Shown piece by piece: positions 51,579-59,425 of a stretch of 64,000 nucleotides of DNA (within the stretch, counting starts at the first letter, position 1; the number at the start of each line of letters is the position of its first letter). The notes beneath the pieces are model-generated. The model made no database searches, had not been told where the DNA came from, and saw nothing but the letters and a program-made list of their open reading frames with translations. Source of the stretch: Oscillospiraceae bacterium. Its GTDB lineage: Bacteria; Bacillota; Clostridia; Oscillospirales; Oscillospiraceae. The translations under genes were made by a program, and so were the position numbers. The stretch is from positions 124,001-188,000 of the forward strand of contig JAFRER010000010.1 in assembly GCA_017434755.1 (NCBI GenBank), read 5' to 3'.

Positions 51579-52117
51579 CCGCCTCGCTGCCTGAGGTGTT
51601 CCTCAAACGCGGGAGTCCGCGACCAGTATCGGATGCCCCAGTTTTCAAAACTCCACTCGTCCGTATAGGCATTGCATTCATAATCTACATACCAGAGCAG
51701 ACCGTTTTGTATGACAAAATTGGTCGGGAAATAATCGATGTTCAGCCCGGCCTCTTTCGCCAGTGCTGCCATCTCGCGGACCTGATCGAGATACATCTCG
51801 ACGGAGATGCCGTCCCGGATGCACTCAAATACCGTTTTCCCGCTGATGTATTCCTTTACGATCCGCTCGGTTTCCGTGTCGATGGCGATCATTTCAGGGA
51901 TCCTGATCCCGGCGGACCTCAGTCTGCCGTAATCCGTTCGCTCGGCCTCGAGCTTGTTCCCGAAGCTGTAGTAATCACACGGCTCATGATGGATCTGCTT
52001 CAGTACGACCTGTTTTCTGTCGCTTTCTGCAAGATAGGAATAACCACCTTTGCCGTGCCCGAGCAAACGGATGATCGTGTATTCTATTCCGCAGACTTCT
52101 GTCGTTCCGTCGGTCAC
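51575..52117 (-). CDS. Minimal protein kinase-fold protein
   Basis: A compact 180-residue protein with kinase-fold landmarks: a glycine loop LLGHGKGGYSYLAE, a VVLK lysine, an EAER helix glutamate, NIDYFPTNFVIQNG as catalytic loop (Asp and Asn) and YVDYEC in place of DFG. The length is well below the usual 260. It is closest in style to small aminoglycoside/choline-kinase-like or Rio-like proteins. It could phosphorylate a small molecule or a protein. The start is GTG at 52117, overlapping the GNAT stop (GTGA), and its own stop overlaps the SGNH start. Confidence 0.65.
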   Translation of the reverse strand: MTDGTTEVCGIEYTIIRLLGHGKGGYSYLAESDRKQVVLKQIHHEPCDYYSFGNKLEAERTDYGRLRSAGIRIPEMIAIDTETERIVKEYISGKTVFECIRDGISVEMYLDQVREMAALAKEAGLNIDYFPTNFVIQNGLLWYVDYECNAYTDEWSFENWGIRYWSRTPAFEEHLRQRGG

Positions 52118-52665
52118 AGGCGTTTTACCATCATATACTCGTTCAAAAAAGTGCCGTCTTTCAGCCGGATGGCGTCCGGCTTCACTCCCGTGATGCGGAA
52201 ACCCATCTTCTCATACAGATGTCTGGCCCGTGTGTTTCCCTCAATGAAATCGAGTTCGAGCTGACGGATTCCGCCGCGTTCCTCCGCCGCATGGATCAGT
52301 TCCTTGAACATCCTCGTCCCGATCCCGAGATTCCAATACTCTTTCATGAGGCCAATGGCGACGGAAGCCCTATGGCGGTCCTTCATTCCCGTGCGGAAAG
52401 AGATCTGACAGTTGCCGGCTATCTTCCCGTCCACAACGCATGCTATCATCAGCGCGTTTTCATTATAGTAGTTCCCGTTGATAAAGCCCTTTTCCTGCTC
52501 AAGCGTGAAGTCGGCAAACTCTTCCGGGTATCTCATGAGATAATCTGTCTCACCGGATGCCTTTGTGATGAACTGCAGCATTTCCTCCGCATCCTCTTCA
52601 CAGGGGCTTCGGAGTAGCGCCTTCCTCCCGTCTTTTAATATAAATTCAGTTTCCTTAAAAACCAT
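52114..52665 (-). CDS. GNAT-family N-acetyltransferase
   Basis: A 183-residue acetyltransferase. The acetyl-CoA loop is in YWNLGIGTRMFKELI (Q/RxxGxG type), with ASVAIGLMKEYW before and ARHLYEKMGFRITGVKPDAIRL after it, as in RimI/YjdJ-type enzymes. The acceptor is unknown. AAGGAG lies 7 nt before the ATG. It is the first gene of a coupled trio with the kinase-like and SGNH genes, suggesting one pathway. Confidence 0.88.
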   Translation of the reverse strand: MVFKETEFILKDGRKALLRSPCEEDAEEMLQFITKASGETDYLMRYPEEFADFTLEQEKGFINGNYYNENALMIACVVDGKIAGNCQISFRTGMKDRHRASVAIGLMKEYWNLGIGTRMFKELIHAAEERGGIRQLELDFIEGNTRARHLYEKMGFRITGVKPDAIRLKDGTFLNEYMMVKRL

Positions 52666-52725
52666 TTCATCTCTCCTTATCAGATTTGCTTTTGCCTGCC
52701 CGAGAAAAACGTTTTTTTGAACTGA

Positions 52726-53205
52726 TCAGGGCTCTTTCGGTCTGGATTTTGCCGTAAAGTCCGGGACAGTCACTTTTATGACTTCGACCGCGGAGGCCAT
52801 GGAGGCATCTATATCAAATTCTCTTCCCGTCTGGTTTTTCATCAGCAGGGCGAGCGCTCTGCTCTTTTCCTGCGAATCGGCAAGGATCTCCGCGCGGCCG
52901 CGGCCGATCACAGAGGCGAAGGAAGAGCCGTATCTGCAGGGGACATCTCCGCCCGGAATCAGCTCGATATCGCACTCGAGCTCCACGCAGACAGCCGGGC
53001 AGGCCCGGATCAGATCCAGCTTATGGCCCTCTCGTGCGCTGTGCATATAAAACACAAGGCTGCCGTTCGCGTACTCATATCCGAAATGAAGCGGCACGAC
53101 GTATGGATGATCCCCGTCAAACAGCCCGAGATGCAGGATCTTCGCTTTGTTGATGATGCGCAGGATCTCTCTGAGGTCCGTTACTTCACGGTCTTTTCTT
53201 CTCAT
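52726..53205 (-). CDS. Pyridoxamine 5'-phosphate oxidase-like flavin protein
   Basis: A 159-residue split-barrel protein of the NimA/PNPOx-like family. It starts RRKDREVTDLREILRIINKAKILHLGLFDGDHPYVVPLHFGYEY and has FYMHSAREGHKLDLIR, which binds FMN or heme in relatives. NimA-type proteins reduce nitroimidazoles; the role here is not proven. The ATG at 53205 is set by AAGGAGG 8 nt upstream; the longer frame lacks a site. It is 60 nt before the GNAT trio on the same strand and may share its transcript. Confidence 0.85.
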   Translation of the reverse strand: MRRKDREVTDLREILRIINKAKILHLGLFDGDHPYVVPLHFGYEYANGSLVFYMHSAREGHKLDLIRACPAVCVELECDIELIPGGDVPCRYGSSFASVIGRGRAEILADSQEKSRALALLMKNQTGREFDIDASMASAVEVIKVTVPDFTAKSRPKEP

Positions 53206-53363
53206 GCGGCGGTCCTCCTTCCGAACAAGGATCCAATCATAATGCAGCAGGGCATAAACGAAAATACATAATGAATTGATTATATCACAGGACCGCGCCT
53301 TTCGGAAGATGGCGGCCACCATTGCACTTTTTTTCCCGAGCGGGTATATTTTTCCTAAACCCG

Positions 53364-53393
53364 TGTAACCTGCCGCCGCGCTTTCCGTTTATA
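53364..53393 (+). promoter_or_regulatory. Candidate ECF-type autoregulated promoter
   Basis: TGTAACC (53364-53370), 15 nt, CGTTTATA (53386-53393), 35 nt before the sigma gene start. AAC-containing -35 and CGT -10 elements at this spacing are typical of ECF sigma factors that control their own gene. Confidence 0.45.
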
Positions 53394-53428
53394 GGAGTGA
53401 AAGCGCAGTACACAAGGAGGAAATGCTT

Positions 53429-53986
53429 ATGGATGATCGAGATATCGTTGACCTGTACTGGCAGCGGTCCGATCAGGCGATAGCCGAGAGCGTGAAAAAA
53501 TACGGCCGCTACTGCCACAGGATAGCGAGCGGCATCTGCACGGCTCCGGAGGACGCGGAGGAGTGCGTCAACGACACCTGGCTCCGCGCGTGGAACAGCA
53601 TCCCGCCCGAACGGCCCTCGCCCCTTTCGGCCTTTCTGGGAACGATCACGCGCCGTCTCGCACTGGACCGCTACCGCTCCGGAAAAAGCCTGAAGCGCGG
53701 CGGAGGGGAGGTCCCCCTCGTGCTGGAGGAACTGGAGGAATGCCTGAGCGGCGGGGCCGATCCGGAAAAGGAGGTCGAGCTTGGGGAACTGAAAGAGGCC
53801 GTTGGCCGCTTTGCAGCTGCCCTGCCGGAAACGGAACGGCTGATCTTCGTCTCCCGGTACTGGTTCATGGCTCCTGTCGCGGAGATTGCGGGGCGTCTCG
53901 GCTACAGCGAGGCGAAAGTCAAGACCACGATGTTCCGCGTGCGCAAGCGGCTGCGGAGCTTTCTTGAGGAGGAAAAGCTATGCTGA
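53429..53986 (+). CDS. ECF-type RNA polymerase sigma factor
   Basis: A 185-residue alternative sigma factor. Region 2 has YCHRIASGICTAPEDAEECVNDTWLRAWNSIPPERPSPLSAFLGTITRRLALDRYR, and region 4 has LPETERLIFVSRYWFMAPVAEIAGRLGYSEAKVKTTMFRVRKRLRSFLEEE. Such factors respond to envelope or extracytoplasmic signals. The ATG at 53429 has GGAGG 8 nt upstream. It overlaps the next gene by 7 nt; that gene has the shape of its anti-sigma factor. Confidence 0.9.
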   Translation: MDDRDIVDLYWQRSDQAIAESVKKYGRYCHRIASGICTAPEDAEECVNDTWLRAWNSIPPERPSPLSAFLGTITRRLALDRYRSGKSLKRGGGEVPLVLEELEECLSGGADPEKEVELGELKEAVGRFAAALPETERLIFVSRYWFMAPVAEIAGRLGYSEAKVKTTMFRVRKRLRSFLEEEKLC

Positions 53987-54750
53987 ACACGGATAAAGTT
54001 CTGGATGCCATGGAAGGCATCCGTCTGGAGGATGTTGAAAAGACGGGCCGGTTCCTCGGCTTTGGGGAAGAGGCCAAAACACGGGTGCGCATCCGCCGGA
54101 AAGTATGGAGAACGGTGCTCATCGCCGCGATTCTGCTCTGCCTTGTCACGACCACGGCCTACGCGCTCGGGCTGTTCCAGATCCGGGGACGCACGAACAC
54201 CGAGGCCTATACCCTGACCTTCGGGGAATACGATTACGAATGGCCCAGCGAGTTCATCTTCGAATTCGACGGTCCCGAGGAATGCGCGGAGATCCGATTC
54301 AGCTCCGTCGGGCAGCCCTATGAGGACTACTGGCACTACATCTGGGAGACGCATCTGGAAGGCCCCGAACTGTACGTTGAGGAATACGACGATTATCTCC
54401 CGCTGTGCGCGGTGGACGTGACATACGCCTGCCAGTTCGTCGGAGGAGGCGCGCTGGTCCTGTCCCGCTACCGTCCCGATGAGATCAGGGAAGAAAGCTG
54501 GGGCGACATCCGGGTCCTCCGCTTTCAGGCGCACGCCGTTGCGGACGGTCTGCCGGAGGATTATCCCGCGGGGAACTACCTTCTCCTGTTCCATCCCGAT
54601 CAGGGCTGGATCATCGCCGTCCGCGGCTATGACAGCATGGAGAATCTGGAAACCGTGGCCCGCGGCATCACGGTGGAGCAGACGGGGAGAACGGTAAAAA
54701 AGAGCGACTTTGAAAACCCCTATGATATGGCGGACATCGGATACGGCTGA
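53980..54750 (+). CDS. Putative anti-sigma factor, single-pass membrane protein
   Basis: A 256-residue protein with a cytoplasmic N-terminus (LDAMEGIRLEDVEKTGRFLGFGEEAKTRVRIRRKVWRT), one membrane helix (VLIAAILLCLVTTTAYALGLF) and an outside domain rich in aromatic and acidic residues. No HxxxCxxC zinc anti-sigma motif is present. The 7-nt overlap with the ECF sigma gene and the topology make it the likely membrane anti-sigma partner, whose outside part would sense the signal. No sequence family was recognised beyond that. Confidence 0.68.
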   Translation: MLNTDKVLDAMEGIRLEDVEKTGRFLGFGEEAKTRVRIRRKVWRTVLIAAILLCLVTTTAYALGLFQIRGRTNTEAYTLTFGEYDYEWPSEFIFEFDGPEECAEIRFSSVGQPYEDYWHYIWETHLEGPELYVEEYDDYLPLCAVDVTYACQFVGGGALVLSRYRPDEIREESWGDIRVLRFQAHAVADGLPEDYPAGNYLLLFHPDQGWIIAVRGYDSMENLETVARGITVEQTGRTVKKSDFENPYDMADIGYG

Positions 54751-54776
54751 GCCGCGCAAAGGTCCATGAAAAGCAG

Positions 54777-54808
54777 AACAGACATCCTTTTCGGGATGTC
54801 TGTTTTTA
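54777..54808. terminator. Terminator between anti-sigma gene and methyltransferase gene
   Basis: An 11-bp stem AACAGACATCC / GGATGTCTGTT with loop TTTTCG, then TTTATAG. It can serve both convergent genes. Confidence 0.82.
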
Positions 54809-54822
54809 TAGTTCGCGCCGGA

Positions 54823-55650
54823 TCATCTCTTCCGGCAGATAAACAGCAGGTGGTTCGTGCAGCCAAGCAGCTCGCGCTTCTCCGCGAAGGCCAGATACCA
54901 GTCCGCGAAGGCGTCGAAGTCCTCGTCCGGGATACAGAAATCGGGACGGTGTTCGAGGGGCTCCAGCAGCCCGTCCACGCCTGCCGTGGTGATCCGGTCG
55001 ACGGGCTTGTCTCTGAACAGGTCCTCGAACTCCGTGACGTCATAGCCCGTGAACAGCTGCTCCTTGAAATGCTTCACCCGGTTGTCGTCCGTGAAGTTCT
55101 CCGTCTGTCCGAATGCCCAGCGGCCGTAAAGGTAGTTGGCGTACATGATGGCGAACACGGAGATGAAGGCAAACAGGACCGCCCCGCCCGGCTTTGTGAC
55201 GCGGATGGCCTCGTCGATGGCCTTATTGACCTCCTCCGGCTCGTACAAGTGATACATCGGGCCGAAGACGAGCGTCACGTCGAAGCTGTCGTCCGCAAAG
55301 CGGCTGAGGTCCGTCGCGTCGCCCTGATAAGGATGGAGGTTTTCGAGGCCCCTGCCGTTTTCCCGGAGCAGCGCCAGATTGCTCTCCACCAGTTCCACGG
55401 CGGTGACGTCCATGCCCTCCTGCGCAAGCGCGACGGAATAGCGGCCCGTCCCCGCGCCGACTTCCAGCACCTTCGAGCCCTTTTCCGCGAAACGGTGGAT
55501 ATAGGTCATGGTGGTGCGGTACTCAAGCTGGCCATGCCGGGTGCGCACAAGGCGGCTGTCCTCGTCGGTCTGACCATAAAAGCCGCTCACGATCTCCTCG
55601 CGGCTGCGTCTCCTGTTCTGTATCATTTCCTCAAAGTAGTCATAGGGCAT
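54823..55650 (-). CDS. Class I SAM-dependent methyltransferase
   Basis: A protein of about 275 residues. Motif I is VLEVGAGTGRYSVALAQEG, followed by VTAVELVESNLALLRE (motif II), SFDVTLVFGPMYHLYEP (motif IV) and VTKPGGAVLFAFISV (post-motif), as in UbiE/Tam-type methyltransferases acting on small molecules. The substrate is unknown. The ATG at 55650 (MPYDYFEE) has GGAGG about 8 nt upstream; the 16 extra open codons lack a site. It is not linked to a clear partner. Confidence 0.88.
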   Translation of the reverse strand: MPYDYFEEMIQNRRRSREEIVSGFYGQTDEDSRLVRTRHGQLEYRTTMTYIHRFAEKGSKVLEVGAGTGRYSVALAQEGMDVTAVELVESNLALLRENGRGLENLHPYQGDATDLSRFADDSFDVTLVFGPMYHLYEPEEVNKAIDEAIRVTKPGGAVLFAFISVFAIMYANYLYGRWAFGQTENFTDDNRVKHFKEQLFTGYDVTEFEDLFRDKPVDRITTAGVDGLLEPLEHRPDFCIPDEDFDAFADWYLAFAEKRELLGCTNHLLFICRKR

Positions 55651-55717
55651 TCCGATCACCTCCGATGATCCGGGATCTTTTAGGAGATAATACCACACGC
55701 CGCCGGAACGGGTAATG

Positions 55718-55753
55718 AAAAACCTCCTCCGCGAAAGACGGAAGAGGTTTTTC
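55718..55753 (-). terminator. Terminator of the GNAT/M3 operon
   Basis: AAAAACCTCTTCCG pairs with CGGAGGAGGTTTTT on the minus strand around TCTTTCG, with an adjoining T run. Confidence 0.78.
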
Positions 55754-55766
55754 AGTTATGCCGTGT

Positions 55767-58343
55767 TTACTCGATCCCGGAGAGATCGAAGTTCTCGAGC
55801 CATTTCGTGGCGGTCTCGCAGACTTCTTTCAGACACTCCTCGTCGAAGGGGGTCTTCAGGTCCGCGTTGGTCAGCAGATCGGTGAAGGTGCGGCTGCCGC
55901 CCTGCTTTGTGTAGGCCATGTAGTGCCGCCACGCATCCGCGGGATCCTTCTGGATCATTGCCCAGAACTCCAGCGAGACGGTCTGGGCGAGGCAGTAGTC
56001 GATATAGTAGAACGGGCATTCATAGATGTGCGACTGGCGCTGCCAGCCTTCACCGTCGGAGAAGAAGGGGATCTCCCCGTCCAGCTTCAGCCAGGGCTGG
56101 TAGATGCCGAGCAGGTGCTTCCATTCGGCATGGCGCTCCGCGGGAGTCAGCTCCGGTTTTTCGTAGACGATGTGCTGGAAGTGGTCTACCATGGTGCCGT
56201 AGGGGATAAAGGTGATCGCCGAGGCAAGATGGCTGTAAAGGAATTTCCGCGCATCCTGGCCGAAGAAGCCCTCCGCGTTCCTCCAGCCGAAGAACTCCAT
56301 GCTCATGGAGTGCACCTCGCAGGCCTCCAGGGAAGGACTTGCATATTCGGTGGGAATGCGGTCGCGGTTCATCCAGTAGGCGAAGGCGTGGCCCGCCTCA
56401 TGGGTGACCACCTCCACGTCACCCTGCGTGCCGTTGAAGTTGGCGAAGATGAACGGAACCTGATACAGTTCAAAGTCCGTGCAGTAGCCGCCGCCTTCCT
56501 TTCCCTCGGTGGACAGCACGTCCATCAGTCCGTTTTCCCGCATGGTGCGGAAGAATTCACTCGTCTCGGGCGAGAGCGCGTCATAGAACACCTGCCCCTG
56601 GGCGAGGATGTCCTCCGCCGAGCCGACGGGGCGGGGATTGCCGCTGCGGAAGCTAAGCGCGTTGTCCGCAAACGAAAGGGGATAGCTCTTGCCGAGGCGC
56701 CTCGCCTGCTCGCGCAGGATCCGGTCTGCTACCGGGACGAGGTACTTCTGTACGGCGACGCGGTATTTCTCCACATCCTCCTTGGTGTAGCAGTTGCGCT
56801 CCATGCGGTAGTAGCCAAGCTGCGTGTAGTCGCCGTAGCCGAGCTTGCGGCCCATCGTATCGCGCAGGTGCGTGAGCTCGTCATAGATCGCATCGAGCTG
56901 CGGCTGGTTATCCTTGAACCACTGTCCCTTTGCCTTCCATGCGGCCAGACGCCGGCTGTCGTCGGGGTCTGTCTGGAAGGGTTCCATCTGCGAAAGCGTA
57001 TAGACGCCGTCCTCGAAGGGGATCTGCGCCGAGGCAATGAGCTTGGCGTACTCGGTGGTGAGTTCGTTTTCCCGCTGCATATCCTCAATGATCTCCGGCG
57101 AAAAGGTCTTCTTTGCAATCTCCGCATTCACGAACAGCAGGTCACCGTATTCTTCCTCAAAGTCTCTGCGGAAGGGGGAGGCGAGCAGGGCATCAATCCA
57201 TTCCTGCGCGTATTCCTCCAGCTCCGGGCCGAAGCTGTCCCAGAAATCGTTCTCCGCATCGTAGAACCCGTCCCGTGTGTCGATGGAATGGCGTGCGGAG
57301 GCGAGACTCCACATTGTGTTGACGAGTTTCGATTCCTCTTCTTTTTCGAGGAAGACCTTACGGGCCTCCTCATAGCTTTTTGCGGCCTTCAGCCGCCCGG
57401 TCAGTTCCCGCAGGCCGCTCTTGACGGCTTCGGGATCCGGCCTGCTGTAGGGCATTTCCGAAAACTTCATTGTAGGGCTCCTTTTATCGGTCGTTATTTT
57501 TTTCTCGGCGTACTCAGCGCGGCCCGTTTCCTCGAAACCGAGGGACTCATAAAGGTGCCGCGCCTTATCGTTGCCCACCACGCACCAGAGATGCGGGCAT
57601 TTACTTCCTGCTTCCAGCAGGCGGTTTACAAGGTAGCGCACAAAGGCTCTTCCGAGCCCTTTCCCCTGGTGGGAGATCCCGATCGAAACGCTGTCCAGCA
57701 CATCCCCGCTGATCTGTGCATGACCGACGATCTCATTGCCAAGGACATATACGTATCGCTCGTCCGCCGTCTCGGCCCAGTAAGCTCTTGCCTCCTCATC
57801 CGGCTGAGAGGGCACGGAGTCGGGGAAGCAGCCCGTTTCGAGCCGCATCTTGTGGAACGCCCCGGCGGAAAGGGAGAAGGCCTCGGGAAAATCTTCGTCC
57901 CTGTACTTCCGTACGGGCAGGGCCGGATCGTCAAACATCTCCCCGCGGTATTGCATGACGGCGGAGGAGAACTTCTTCCCGTATCCGAGTTTCCCGGCCA
58001 GCCTCCTTGCTGCCTCGTCATCGGCGGGGTAGCCGGTCAGGATGCTTTTCGGCTGCGTGGTCTTCATCAGCCCTTCCGCTGCGCGGGCGGCAGCGAAGCC
58101 GTATCCCCTGCGCCGGTGCTCCGGGAAAATGAAGACATATAGAAAGCCCTCGGTGTCATCATCCATATACACGAGGCCTATGACCTCATCCCAAAGGGCG
58201 ACCGTGAACACGTCCCCGCTGTTTTCGGCCACTTCCTTGTAAAAGTCCTCGTTCTCGACCCTGCGCCGGATCCGCGGCAGGTATTTTGCAACGTCCGGCT
58301 CTTTGAAGATCCGGATGTCGCCGGTATCGATTGTTTTGTCCAT
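55767..58343 (-). CDS. Fusion of two GNAT domains and an M3-family oligoendopeptidase
   Basis: One 858-residue open frame with three parts. Residues 1-150 and about 155-285 are GNAT domains, each with an intact acetyl-CoA loop (HRRRGYG; HQGKGLG). From M292 (MKFSEMPYSRPDP) to the end is a full-length M3 oligoendopeptidase F-like enzyme of 567 residues with the zinc motif H648-EAGH and a third ligand glutamate in SPSLEACEVHSMSMEFF. The junction ITTDKRSPT is encoded by a perfect AAAGGAG and spacer for M292, the usual start of the stand-alone peptidase. So either the GNAT gene lost its stop and fused, or both products are made. It follows GNAT genes in the same operon. Confidence 0.82.
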   Translation of the reverse strand: MDKTIDTGDIRIFKEPDVAKYLPRIRRRVENEDFYKEVAENSGDVFTVALWDEVIGLVYMDDDTEGFLYVFIFPEHRRRGYGFAAARAAEGLMKTTQPKSILTGYPADDEAARRLAGKLGYGKKFSSAVMQYRGEMFDDPALPVRKYRDEDFPEAFSLSAGAFHKMRLETGCFPDSVPSQPDEEARAYWAETADERYVYVLGNEIVGHAQISGDVLDSVSIGISHQGKGLGRAFVRYLVNRLLEAGSKCPHLWCVVGNDKARHLYESLGFEETGRAEYAEKKITTDKRSPTMKFSEMPYSRPDPEAVKSGLRELTGRLKAAKSYEEARKVFLEKEEESKLVNTMWSLASARHSIDTRDGFYDAENDFWDSFGPELEEYAQEWIDALLASPFRRDFEEEYGDLLFVNAEIAKKTFSPEIIEDMQRENELTTEYAKLIASAQIPFEDGVYTLSQMEPFQTDPDDSRRLAAWKAKGQWFKDNQPQLDAIYDELTHLRDTMGRKLGYGDYTQLGYYRMERNCYTKEDVEKYRVAVQKYLVPVADRILREQARRLGKSYPLSFADNALSFRSGNPRPVGSAEDILAQGQVFYDALSPETSEFFRTMRENGLMDVLSTEGKEGGGYCTDFELYQVPFIFANFNGTQGDVEVVTHEAGHAFAYWMNRDRIPTEYASPSLEACEVHSMSMEFFGWRNAEGFFGQDARKFLYSHLASAITFIPYGTMVDHFQHIVYEKPELTPAERHAEWKHLLGIYQPWLKLDGEIPFFSDGEGWQRQSHIYECPFYYIDYCLAQTVSLEFWAMIQKDPADAWRHYMAYTKQGGSRTFTDLLTNADLKTPFDEECLKEVCETATKWLENFDLSGIE
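57471..57492 (-). promoter_or_regulatory. Internal ribosome binding site for the M3 peptidase part
   Basis: Reading the minus strand, AAAGGAG followed by 8 nt and ATG (57470) lies in frame inside the fusion. It would allow a separate 567-residue peptidase from the same mRNA. Confidence 0.55.
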
Positions 58344-58360
58344 AAGGAAAACCTTCTTGC

Positions 58361-58837
58361 TTATTGTTTTGTTCCGTCCGGCGGAGACAGTCCGGCAAGC
58401 GTCAGAGCCAGCTCGATCTCGTCCTCATCTTCCGCGCCGGTCGGGGAGAAGCCCCGGCTCTCATACAGCTTTCTCGCAACGGGATTGCGCCTGTTGCAAG
58501 TCAGGGCGACCCGGTCCGAATCGCCGAAGGGTTTCATCCGGATATATCCGATCACCCGGTCGAGGGCCTCAGCACCGTAACCGCGCCGCTGCTCCGAACA
58601 GTCGATCATCATGTGCCAGATATCATACTCGGGAATGTCATAGTCATAGATCACCAGCACATAGCCCACCATCTTCCCGTCCGCATAGATGCCGAAGGGC
58701 TGACACTGATCCCGGTAGACATATGCCTGCGCAAGGCTCCGGACGGGGTGGGAGACGAAGGCCTCCTGTCCCGGCGCGAGGGAGAGGGCGAACGCGTCAA
58801 GGAAATTATCCTCTGTTATTGCTTTTAATTCAACCAT
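58361..58837 (-). CDS. GNAT-family N-acetyltransferase
   Basis: A 158-residue acetyltransferase. The acetyl-CoA loop is in EQRRGYGAEALDRVIGYI; then VALTCNRRNPVARKLYESRGFSPTG. It begins VELKAITEDNFLDAFAL, as do related Firmicutes GNATs, and has a spermidine-acetyltransferase-like look (SpeG/BltD-type). AAGGAG lies 5 nt before the ATG. It is the second of two stand-alone GNAT genes and ends 17 nt before the GNAT-GNAT-M3 gene. Confidence 0.88.
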   Translation of the reverse strand: MVELKAITEDNFLDAFALSLAPGQEAFVSHPVRSLAQAYVYRDQCQPFGIYADGKMVGYVLVIYDYDIPEYDIWHMMIDCSEQRRGYGAEALDRVIGYIRMKPFGDSDRVALTCNRRNPVARKLYESRGFSPTGAEDEDEIELALTLAGLSPPDGTKQ

Positions 58838-58909
58838 TTTTTCTCCTTGTGACCGGCAGCTTCCCCTGCATGGCGGAAGAGTTTTTCACCGGCAAAGCAG
58901 GGATGAGGC

Positions 58910-59398
58910 TTACAGCTTCAGCACCGCGACGATCTCATCATCGTCCGTTTCACCGTTTTCCACGAATCCGAAGGAGGCGTACAGCTTCTTTGCCGCCTCA
59001 TTTTCCGGATTGTATGAGGTAACACAGGCCTCCGCCTTCCCGTGGGGCCAGGTTCTGACGAATTCCAATGCAAGGCGCACGGCCTCCCGGCCAAAGCCTT
59101 GCTTCTGATAGCGCTTGTCGATCATCAGACGCCAGAGGCTGTAGTTGTCTCTCAGGGATGCGGGGGCGTCAAGTCCTTCGAGGGCGGCTTCGTTGTATCC
59201 CAGCATCAGAAATCCCACCAGCGTATCGTCGTCGTAGACAGCAAACGGGTAAGCATAGGATGCGTCTGATGTGACAGCGAGATACGCCTCCACCAGGCTT
59301 TCTTCGTTATCCGCAACGAAGGAGTACTGCGATTCGAAGACTGACAGGCGGCAGATGTCCAGTGCATTTTTATACGTAACCTTTTCCAGATGTATCAA
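58910..59398 (-). CDS. GNAT-family N-acetyltransferase
   Basis: A 162-residue acetyltransferase with the acetyl-CoA loop in YQKQGFGREAVRLALEFV and the tail VTSYNPENEAAKKLYASFGFVENGE. It is similar in length and motifs to the next GNAT gene, and may be an old duplicate. The start is judged to be TTG at 59398, because CAGGAG precedes it by 9 nt and homology begins there; a TTG at 59425, next to the upstream stop, has no site. The acceptor is unknown. Confidence 0.85.
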   Translation of the reverse strand: MIHLEKVTYKNALDICRLSVFESQYSFVADNEESLVEAYLAVTSDASYAYPFAVYDDDTLVGFLMLGYNEAALEGLDAPASLRDNYSLWRLMIDKRYQKQGFGREAVRLALEFVRTWPHGKAEACVTSYNPENEAAKKLYASFGFVENGETDDDEIVAVLKL

Positions 59399-59425
59399 TT
59401 TGATTCTCTCCTGTTTTGCGTTCAA

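Noticed and set aside
55758-58142. A 794-codon open frame on the plus strand opposite the GNAT-GNAT-M3 gene
   Set aside because: It is antisense to a gene with clear catalytic motifs, shows no domain, and is explained by GC-rich codon bias. The same holds for long antisense frames at 14949-16697 (opposite rpoD), 19970-20935 (opposite dnaE) and 61018-62370.
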